Assembly: GCA_963779685.1 (NCBI GenBank)
Contig: CAVZZG010000003.1
Span: forward strand, 186,001 to 250,000
DNA length: 64,000 bases
Direction: 5' to 3'
Origin: CAVZZG01 sp963779685
GTDB taxonomy: Bacteria; Actinomycetota; Thermoleophilia; Gaiellales; F1-60-MAGs149
In this document: in pieces, positions 57,905 to 64,000 of the stretch
How positions within the stretch are numbered: position 1 is the first letter of the stretch
How the letters are laid out: each line of letters opens with the position of its first letter
Translations under genes and position numbers: made by a program
The notes under the pieces: generated by a model
What the model was told of the DNA's origin: nothing
The model's database searches: none
The model's input: the letters and a program-made list of their open reading frames with translations, nothing else

Positions 57905-59149
57905 CTACGTCAGCGTCATCCCGGTGATCTCGATGTCCGTGGGGTCGCCCTTGACCATGTCGGCGACGATCCGGGCGGAGCCGCACGACATCGTGAAGCC
58001 CATGTGGCCGTGGCCGGCGTTGAGGAACAGGTTGGACTGGCGGCCGTGGCCCATGATCGGCGTACCTTCGGGAGTCATCGGGCGCAGCCCGGCCCAGTAG
58101 TCGGGTTTCGTGTAGTCGGCGGCGTTCGGCAGCAGCGTCTGAGCGCTCGCGAGCATGGCCGCGAAGTCGGCCGGCGAGTGGCTGGTGTCGTAGCCGGCGA
58201 ACTCGGCGGTCGACGTGAGCCGGAGCCGATCGCCGAAGCGGGCCCATGCGACGAGGTTGTTCTCGTCCACGCCGCCGTGCTCTGGCGGCTCGTGGCCCTC
58301 GCCGATCGGGAGCGTCGCCGAGTAGCCCTTCACCGGGTAGACCGGCAGGCGCAGGTCGAGTTCCCGGCCCATCCGGGCCGCCGCGCAGCCGACACTCAGC
58401 ACGTAGGCGTCGCCCTGCACCGGGCCACGCGACGTGCGGACGTTCTCGATCCGGTCGCCCGCGATGGTGAAGCCGAGCACCTTCGTCGACCAGCGGAACT
58501 CGACGCCCTTCGCGGCCAGCCACTCGGCGAGGTTGCGGGTGAAGACGTGGCAGTCGCCGCTCTCGTCGTCCGGGCAGTAGATCGAGCCGGCGATCGCCGA
58601 GCGCGCAGCGCCGAGCGCCGGCTCGACCTTGATGGTCGCGTCGACGTCCAGCACCTCCATGCGCTGGCCGCCCTCCTGGAGGATGCCCATGTGGGCGACG
58701 CCGGCCTCGAACGACGGCGCGTCACGGTACACGTAGAGCAGGCCCGCGGCGATGCCGTCGTACTCGACGCCTGTATCGCGCACGACCTCGTGCAGGCGCT
58801 GCTGGGCGTAGCTGCAGAGCGAGAGCTTGCGCAGGGTGTTGACGCGGGCGCGGTCGGTCGTGCAGTTGCGGAGGAACTGCAGCGACCAGCGGTACAGGTC
58901 GGGCTCGAGCCGCGGCTTGAAGCGCAGCGCCTGGTCCTTCTTGTACAGCGACTTCATCAGGATCCCGGGTGCCTTCGGCGATGCCCAGGTGTAGGAGTGG
59001 CCGGGTGCGATCAGTCCGGCGTTGCCGAAGCTCGTCTCGTCGGCCGCGCCGTCATGCTGCTCGACCACGACGACCTCGTGGCCGTCCTTGAAGAGCTCGT
59101 ACGCCGTCGTGACGCCGACCACGCCGGCGCCGAGGATGACGACGCGCAT
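57905..59149 (-). CDS. dadA: D-amino-acid dehydrogenase (DadA-like FAD oxidoreductase)
   Basis: 414 residues. N-terminal FAD motif VILGAGVVGVTTAYELFKDG, then VVVVEQHDGAADETSFGNAG, DalY-type SYTWASPKAPGILMKSLYKK, and a C-terminal GLRPMTPEGTPIMGHGR plus LFLNAGHGHMGFTMSCGSAR. Deaminates D-amino acids to imines/keto acids, passing electrons to the membrane. A RidA-type imine deaminase follows after 3 bases, a logical partner. Confidence 0.9.
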   Translation of the reverse strand: MRVVILGAGVVGVTTAYELFKDGHEVVVVEQHDGAADETSFGNAGLIAPGHSYTWASPKAPGILMKSLYKKDQALRFKPRLEPDLYRWSLQFLRNCTTDRARVNTLRKLSLCSYAQQRLHEVVRDTGVEYDGIAAGLLYVYRDAPSFEAGVAHMGILQEGGQRMEVLDVDATIKVEPALGAARSAIAGSIYCPDDESGDCHVFTRNLAEWLAAKGVEFRWSTKVLGFTIAGDRIENVRTSRGPVQGDAYVLSVGCAAARMGRELDLRLPVYPVKGYSATLPIGEGHEPPEHGGVDENNLVAWARFGDRLRLTSTAEFAGYDTSHSPADFAAMLASAQTLLPNAADYTKPDYWAGLRPMTPEGTPIMGHGRQSNLFLNAGHGHMGFTMSCGSARIVADMVKGDPTDIEITGMTLT

Positions 59150-59152
59150 GGC

Positions 59153-59500
59153 TCAGCGAGCCGCGACGACGCGGATCTCGACGGTGTACTGCGGGAACGC
59201 CAGCCGTGACTCGACGCAGGCGCGCGCCGGGGCGGTGCCTTCCGGCAGCCAGGCGTCCCACTCGCCGTTCATCTCGTTGAAGGTCGAGATGTCCGAAAGC
59301 CAGATCGTCGCCATCAGCAGCCTGGTCTTGTCGCTCCCGGCCTCGGCCAGGAGTCCGTCGATCTGCTGGAGGATCTGCCGGGTCTGCCCTGCGACGTCGG
59401 CGGTCGGGTCGCCGGCGACCTGCCCCGCGAGATACACCGTGTCGCCGTGGATCACGGCCTGGCTCATGCGCTGGTTCGTGTGAAGACGCTCGATTCCCAT
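59153..59500 (-). CDS. ridA: RidA-family enamine/imine deaminase
   Basis: 115 residues from MGIERLHTNQRMSQAVIHGD; an ATG 12 bases upstream is possible. AGQVAGDPTADVAGQTRQIL, LLMATIWLSDISTFNEMNGE, WDAWLPEGTAPARACVESRL and the closing YTVEIRVVAAR match the YjgF/RidA family; the Arg in PARACVE is the ligand-binding residue. It hydrolyses reactive imines such as those made by DadA. On genomic order it lies upstream of dadA on the minus strand. Confidence 0.9.
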   Translation of the reverse strand: MGIERLHTNQRMSQAVIHGDTVYLAGQVAGDPTADVAGQTRQILQQIDGLLAEAGSDKTRLLMATIWLSDISTFNEMNGEWDAWLPEGTAPARACVESRLAFPQYTVEIRVVAAR

Positions 59501-59657
59501 GGCCGCGAGCATAGCTCCACACGGGCTCCGGGTCGCCGTGTGCGTACCTAGCGTACTAATGTTCTCGCTCGGCATGCCGATTATGAAGAACAAGTAGCAA
59601 AAGACCACGGTTCTTCTAGAGCCGGGAACATCGCCAGCATCGCCAGGGAGGGCAACG

Positions 59658-59978
59658 ATGGCACGCCGACAAGCAGAACTTCTGGAGACCGTGAGCGTCG
59701 CCGATCGCGTCGCCGAACTCGACTTCACCGTGGGCCAGGTTTGCAAGATCGCCGGCATCACCAAGATGCAGCTCGATTACTGGACGCTCCGCGGCGACAT
59801 CCCCACCCGGGGCAAGAAGCAGCGCCTCTACGGATCGGCGGCGGTCGAGACCGTGATGCTGATCAAGCAGGCCCGCGATCTGGGCTTCGACGTCAACGCG
59901 GCCATCGCCGCGGCCAGGGAGTTCCAGTCGATGCGGGCCGAGGACCAGCAGGCGTCCCAGATCCGGCGCGCCGCCTGA
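59658..59978 (+). CDS. MerR-like helix-turn-helix regulator
   Basis: 106 residues behind GGGAGGG. FTVGQVCKIAGITKMQLDYW, LRGDIPTRGKKQRLYGSAAV and ETVMLIKQARDLGFDVNAAI follow the winged-helix layout of MerR proteins, including a Y near the wing and an ILR-type helix. The protein lacks a long effector domain or conserved metal Cys. Divergent from ridA-dadA by about 157 bases, so it may control that pair. Target unproven. Confidence 0.8.
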   Translation: MARRQAELLETVSVADRVAELDFTVGQVCKIAGITKMQLDYWTLRGDIPTRGKKQRLYGSAAVETVMLIKQARDLGFDVNAAIAAAREFQSMRAEDQQASQIRRAA

Positions 59979-60051
59979 CGGGTTCACGTCGTCGCCGTCG
60001 CCGGCTGGCGTGCTGGCCCTCCCAGCACCGCCGCGTTAGGCTAGGGCCGCT

Positions 60052-60123
60052 AGGCCCGTAGCTCAGCGGTAGAGCAGCGGACTCATAATCCGTCGTGCCC
60101 TGGTTCGAATCCAGGCGGGCCTA
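60052..60123 (+). tRNA. tRNA with CAT anticodon (Ile2 more likely than Met)
   Basis: 72-base cloverleaf: acceptor AGGCCCG/CGGGCCT, D-stem GCTC/GAGC, anticodon stem GCGGA/TCCGT (G-T closing) with loop CTCATAA, T-stem CCTGG/CCAGG, discriminator A, no CCA. A1-T72 excludes an initiator tRNA with its unpaired 1-72. C4-G69, C5-G68 and T12-A23 are known TilS recognition pairs, which favours tRNA-Ile2 with lysidine over elongator Met; this cannot be settled from sequence alone. Confidence 0.85.
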
Positions 60124-60427
60124 TGGCGCAAGGCCACGCCTGGATCCAAATCGGATGTAGCGTTCGAGCTCGATTCGAGCCGGCGCGTACGGTGGTAGTA
60201 CGAACTCCGAAAGAGCGCCTCGAACCTAGACCGCGAACGCGCCCGGCATCCGCTCCGCGTGGACCTTCCGCTGCTCGCGCGACCAGTCGCCGTACGTGCT
60301 GGCGGTACGGCGACCGCCTGAGCCCGCCCGCAAAGAACCGGACAGACCCCTCGTCGCTGTACGTTTCCTTCGACCGCGGGTGGTGATGATTCGGGCGCGT
60401 CGTCTCGGCTCGGGAGGGAGGGACAGG
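60124..60427. other. gene-free stretch with a possible degraded integrase tail
   Basis: No full gene is seen. On the minus strand a frame ending at TAG 60228-60226 reads ASTYGDWSREQRKVHAERMP then GAFAV, which recalls tyrosine-recombinase C-termini. Upstream the frame becomes low-complexity (Arg/Gly) with no catalytic boxes. If real it would be a remnant beside the tRNA. Evidence is thin. Confidence 0.25.
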
Positions 60428-61321
60428 ATGGGACCGGTAGGCGAGAAGAAGCGGAAGGCGGCCTTGCGGGTGCGTGCGGAGCAGTTGTCCGAGCGGGCGC
60501 AGACGGAGCGTGAGCATCACTCGTCGCTGGACGCGGTCTTCGAGATCGTCGACACGGACATCGAGGTCGGGGGCGGGATCATCGCGGGCGCGCTGTGCTT
60601 CCGGCTGTTCCTGTGGTTGTTGCCGCTGGCGCTGGTCTTCGTCGGGGGATTGGGGGTCATCGCGGGCGCGACCTCCGAGTCGCCGAAGGCGGCGGCGCAT
60701 GCGGTGGGTATTGCGGGTCTCGTCTCGAGCGAGTTCCAGAGCACCGCGACGACTTCGAGCCCCTGGCATGCACTGCTTGTGGGCGTGCCGCTGCTGATCC
60801 TGGCGACGCGGAGCGTCCTGCGTGTGCTGATCGGCGTCCACCGGTTGGTGTGGGCCGACGAGCGCGCCGCCGCGCCGAAGCCGACCGTGAAGGCGACCGT
60901 CGTGCTGCTCGCCGGGATGCTGTGCCTCTTTGGCCTGGCAGGTCTCGCGAGCTGGCTGAGGGCCCATGCGGTCGGGTTGGGCGTCGGTGGGACGATCGCG
61001 GTCGCGGCGGGCTTCGCCGGCACCTGGCTGCTCATCTCGCTGCGGCTGCCGCACCGGGGCGTTCACTGGACGGCACTGGTTCCCGGAGCGCTCGCGTTCG
61101 GTCTCGGCCTCGGCGTGATCCAGGTCTTCGCGATCTACCTGCTGGCGCCGTACGCGCTCGCGAAGCAGGGGACGTACGGCGTGCTCGGGATCGCGGCGGC
61201 GCTGCTGCTCGGATTGTTCATCCTCGGGCGTCTGATCGTGGCCGCAGCAGAGATCAACGCGACCCTTTGGCGGCGGAAGACCCGCGACGGTCATGCCGTG
61301 GAAACGGCGCGAAGCCGGTGA
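60428..61321 (+). CDS. YihY/BrkB-family membrane protein, first copy
   Basis: 297 residues; start chosen at MGPVGEKKRKAALRVRAEQL behind GGGAGGGAGGGACAGG. A charged N-terminal ~50 residues precedes six hydrophobic helices (for example ALCFRLFLWLLPLALVFVGG and HALLVGVPLLILATRSVLRV). The tail is FILGRLIVAAAEINATLWRR. YihY/BrkB proteins are conserved multi-pass membrane proteins of unclear function. The stop overlaps the GTG of the second copy. Confidence 0.75.
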   Translation: MGPVGEKKRKAALRVRAEQLSERAQTEREHHSSLDAVFEIVDTDIEVGGGIIAGALCFRLFLWLLPLALVFVGGLGVIAGATSESPKAAAHAVGIAGLVSSEFQSTATTSSPWHALLVGVPLLILATRSVLRVLIGVHRLVWADERAAAPKPTVKATVVLLAGMLCLFGLAGLASWLRAHAVGLGVGGTIAVAAGFAGTWLLISLRLPHRGVHWTALVPGALAFGLGLGVIQVFAIYLLAPYALAKQGTYGVLGIAAALLLGLFILGRLIVAAAEINATLWRRKTRDGHAVETARSR

Positions 61322-62295
61322 CGCTCGATCCTGAGGCCCGGCCGGCGGCGGGCGGGAGCGTCGAGGCGCCCGGTACGGGTGGCGGGCGCCTTTCGGCCGT
61401 ACGGGACTGGCTGCGTGGCCGGGAAGCCAACAGCTTCACCCGGCTGGCGCTGCTGTGGTTTCGCCGCTACCTCGAGGCGAGCCGCAACTCGGGCGCCGCG
61501 ACGTCGGCCTACTTCACGCTCTCCGCACTTCCGACCGCGCTTGTCATCGTCGCGTTCTTCAACCTCGCGCAAGGCAATGAGAACGCGTTTGCGGTGCGCC
61601 TGATCGGCCACATGAAGCTCGACGGGACGACCGCGAACCTCGTCCATGACCTGTTCGGGACGACCTCCAACAACCTGGTTGCCGCCACGCTCACGATCGT
61701 GATCGGCTTCCTGCTCTGGGGCCTTGCGATTGGCCAGCTCTATCAGGACCTGTACGCGCGCGTCTGGCGCATCCACGTCGGCAGCCTGGCCGACCAGTTG
61801 CTGTTCACGATCTGGTTCTTCGTCGCGAGCGGACTCGTCGCCCTGATGACCGTGTCCGCCGCGAATCTCCGCAGCGACGGCTGGCTCGTGCTCGTCCCCG
61901 CCTGGATTGCTGGTTCGACGATCTTCTGGCTCTGGACGCCACGCTTCCTGCTTCACCGCAGGGTCCCGCTGCGCTCCCTGTTGCCGGGTGCGCTCCTCGC
62001 GGCGTTCGTCCTCGGTGGCACGGTCGCCACCTCGCCACTGTGGCTCGGGTCGACGCTGAACCAGAACGCCAGGGCCTTCGGCCCGTTCGGGGTGGTCCTC
62101 GCACTCTTCGCCTACACCCTCACCGTCATCACCATCTCCATGGCCTGCGCCGTCTTCTCGCCCGTCTGGGCCGAATGGCGACAGGAAGAGAAGGACCGGG
62201 ACCAGCAGCCGGCCACGCCCGATCCGCCCATCGAAGGGGCAAGGGTCCCGGGAACCGGCGACACCAGACCCACGCCGGGTCATCAGGACGGCTGA
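61318..62295 (+). CDS. YihY/BrkB-family membrane protein, second copy
   Basis: 325 residues from a GTG overlapping the preceding stop. RLALLWFRRYLEASRNSGAA begins the domain; helices include LTIVIGFLLWGLAIGQLYQD and VLALFAYTLTVITISMACAV. The hydrophilic tail carries EWRQEEKDRDQQPATPDPPI. It is a second, diverged member of the same family, co-translated with the first; a hetero-oligomer is plausible. It converges on the MFS gene (20 bases apart). Confidence 0.75.
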   Translation: MTLDPEARPAAGGSVEAPGTGGGRLSAVRDWLRGREANSFTRLALLWFRRYLEASRNSGAATSAYFTLSALPTALVIVAFFNLAQGNENAFAVRLIGHMKLDGTTANLVHDLFGTTSNNLVAATLTIVIGFLLWGLAIGQLYQDLYARVWRIHVGSLADQLLFTIWFFVASGLVALMTVSAANLRSDGWLVLVPAWIAGSTIFWLWTPRFLLHRRVPLRSLLPGALLAAFVLGGTVATSPLWLGSTLNQNARAFGPFGVVLALFAYTLTVITISMACAVFSPVWAEWRQEEKDRDQQPATPDPPIEGARVPGTGDTRPTPGHQDG

Positions 62296-62315
62296 CGACC
62301 GGTCGCGGGTCGTGG

Positions 62316-63944
62316 CTACGTCGGTGGTGAGGCGCCGGCGGTCTTGGCACCGGGTTGTACGGTGGGGATGCCGCGGGTGAACAGGGGGGCGACGAGCGCG
62401 AAGAGTGCGAGGATCGAGAGGGCGGAGCGGAGGCCGTCGATCCGGCTTTGCTGATTGGTGGTCACGACGGCGTCGGCCGTCGCCTGGGGGACGTGAGCGT
62501 CGGCGAGGGCAGCTTTCAGGTCGCTGTCGGACATGAACGGGACGCCGCCGGCGAGTTTGGTCTGCGCCTGGGAGGCGACGCTGCTGGGCACGTCCGGGTT
62601 GTTCTGGATGCCGGCGAGGAACGACGCGGTCAGCGCGGAGATGAGGATGGCGCCCGCCAGCGCCGTGCCGATCGATGCGCCCAGCTGGGTGCCGGTGTTC
62701 TGCAGGCCTCCCACCTCGCCGCTCTGCTCGTCCGGTACGGCGGAGACGGTCACGCTGCCCAGCTGCGAGGCCATCGCGCCCAGCCCCGCGCCGGCGATCA
62801 GCAGCGGCCAGGTCACGACCTCGGGGCCGGATCCGACGTCCAGCAGTGCGATCAGCAGCACGATGCCGGCGAACAGCGTCACGAACCCGAGCCGGACGAC
62901 CCGTCGCGGCGAGGCGTTGGGCCGCAGCTTGGGGACTCCGACGGCGAACACCAGCAACGTCAGCGACAACGGCAGCAATCGCACGCCGGTCTCGATTGCC
63001 GAGAGTCCGAGCGCGACCGAGAGGTACAGCGGCACGACGAAGAACGTCCCGAATTGCACCAGGAACATGAAGAAGAAGGAGATGACCCCGTCGCGCAGCT
63101 GGATGTTGCGCAGCATCGCCGGGTCGATCAGCGCGCCCTCGCCACGCTGGATCCGCCGGCTTTCCCACATCACGAATACGGCCATCACGCCACCGCCCGC
63201 GAGCACCATCCAGATCACCGGCGAGAGGCCCAACCACTGCGGAGCCTCGGGCTTGGGCTGAATGAACCCCCACGCGCCGGACTCGAGGATGCCGAGGACG
63301 ATCAGGCCGAGGCCGAGCGCGGACAGCGCCGTGCCGACGAGGTCGAGCTTGACATCCTTCTGTGCCGGGCTGTCGTTCACCCGTCGCGCGAGCAGGAGGA
63401 TCACCGCGACGATCAGCACCTCTCCTACGAACACCCACCGCCACGAGGCGTAGGTTGTGAACGCGCCGCCGATCACCGGCCCCAACGCCGCCGCGATCGC
63501 ACCCGCGGCTGCCACCAGCCCGTAGGCGCGCGGACGGTCGGGCTTCCCGAAGTTCGTGGCCACGAGCGCCACGATCGCCGGCATGATCAGCACCGCCCCG
63601 AAGCCCTCGAGGAACGACCAGCCGATGATCAGCACGGTCAGGCTGTGCGCCAGCGCGGTCGTGAGCGAGCCACTGGCGTAGATCACGCATCCGATCGAGA
63701 ACGCGCGCTTGCGGCCGATGATCGTCCCGACCTTGCCGCCCGTGATCATCAACGAGGCCATCACCAGCGTGTACAGGGTGATCGCCGTCTGGATCCCCGT
63801 GATGTCGGTGCCGACATCCTTGGCGACCGTCGCGATCGCCGTGTTCATCACCGTCGTATCCAGGGCCATCACGAACTGGCCCGCCGCCAGCGTCAGGAGC
63901 ACCATCCCCGCCCCGGCGACAGCTCGCCCGCCTACGGCCGTCAC
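62316..63944 (-). CDS. MFS transporter, DHA2 (EmrB/QacA-like) family
   Basis: 542 residues; GTG at 63944 was chosen because AGAGGGGG lies about five bases upstream, whereas the TTG at 63983 has no site. Fourteen hydrophobic helices are visible. Motifs: FVMALDTTVMNTAIATVAKD (TM1, motif D1), GGKVGTIIGRKRAFSIGCVI (motif A), ALGPVIGGAFTTYASWRWVF (motif C) and AVPDEQSGEVGGLQNTGTQL. Proton-driven export of drugs or hydrophobic compounds is likely. No regulator is adjacent within the window. Confidence 0.92.
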   Translation of the reverse strand: MTAVGGRAVAGAGMVLLTLAAGQFVMALDTTVMNTAIATVAKDVGTDITGIQTAITLYTLVMASLMITGGKVGTIIGRKRAFSIGCVIYASGSLTTALAHSLTVLIIGWSFLEGFGAVLIMPAIVALVATNFGKPDRPRAYGLVAAAGAIAAALGPVIGGAFTTYASWRWVFVGEVLIVAVILLLARRVNDSPAQKDVKLDLVGTALSALGLGLIVLGILESGAWGFIQPKPEAPQWLGLSPVIWMVLAGGGVMAVFVMWESRRIQRGEGALIDPAMLRNIQLRDGVISFFFMFLVQFGTFFVVPLYLSVALGLSAIETGVRLLPLSLTLLVFAVGVPKLRPNASPRRVVRLGFVTLFAGIVLLIALLDVGSGPEVVTWPLLIAGAGLGAMASQLGSVTVSAVPDEQSGEVGGLQNTGTQLGASIGTALAGAILISALTASFLAGIQNNPDVPSSVASQAQTKLAGGVPFMSDSDLKAALADAHVPQATADAVVTTNQQSRIDGLRSALSILALFALVAPLFTRGIPTVQPGAKTAGASPPT

Positions 63945-64000
63945 AGCGCCCCCTCTTGTCGAAGGATCGTCCCGGTCCGGCAACGAGCCGCCGCTCCCGA

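Noticed and set aside
60123..60386. 87-residue plus-strand frame after the CAU tRNA
   Set aside because: It starts inside the tRNA end, is Arg/Pro-rich and has no ribosome site or family pattern.

Overview
The window comes from a high-GC bacterium, most likely an actinomycetote. Many genes start with GTG and overlap the previous stop codon by 1 to 4 bases. The 16S gene and the secretin-free Tad pilus locus fit a deep actinobacterial lineage such as Thermoleophilia. That placement is inference from memory and was not checked against a database.

Layout. 1-6674 (minus strand) is a tight-adherence (Tad/Flp) pilus locus: pilin, terminator, tadE, cpaB, cpaE, tadA, a vWA-tadB fusion and the start of tadC. 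6834-13962 is housekeeping: folD, an orphan second Flp pilin, gatCAB for Asn/Gln-tRNA amidation, and a class V aminotransferase coupled to serA. 13973-22533 holds an acyltransferase, ilvE, a DegT-type aminotransferase, a RemA-like regulator, an alkyladenine glycosylase, a bifunctional penicillin-binding protein with PASTA domains, and tyrS. 22537-27980 is a complete rRNA operon (16S-23S-5S) without spacer tRNAs. It is followed by a 148-bp tandem repeat closed by an inverted copy of its first 25 bases.

28317-35298 carries a histidine phosphatase, an SDR, cimA, dgt, dnaG, the principal sigma factor and tRNA-Asn. 35300-39518 looks accessory: a large secreted protein of unknown function with its own good promoter, then an XRE regulator/nucleotidyltransferase pair with a palindromic operator. 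39523-45413 has a nitrilase and an acyl-CoA catabolic operon (enoyl-CoA hydratase, acyl-CoA dehydrogenase, ADP-forming acyl-CoA synthetase, MDR oxidoreductase). 45417-52030 holds a Vps62-like membrane protein, a DUF2252 protein, a small secreted protein and a PAS-GAF-PAS-GGDEF-EAL protein.

52034-59978 contains hydrolases, a GNAT enzyme and a two-component flavin monooxygenase cluster (flavin reductase, luciferase-like monooxygenase, AA_synth/DUF1185 protein, alpha/beta hydrolase, aldehyde dehydrogenase). Next to it are D-amino-acid dehydrogenase with RidA, and a MerR-like regulator. The window ends with a CAU tRNA, two coupled YihY/BrkB membrane proteins and a DHA2-type drug exporter.

Five single-base indels (tadA, cimA twice, the XRE gene, the nitrilase) break otherwise intact genes. 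In each gene, correcting by the implied one or two bases gives an exact whole number of codons. Residual sequencing error is the simplest explanation, and these genes should be read as probably functional.
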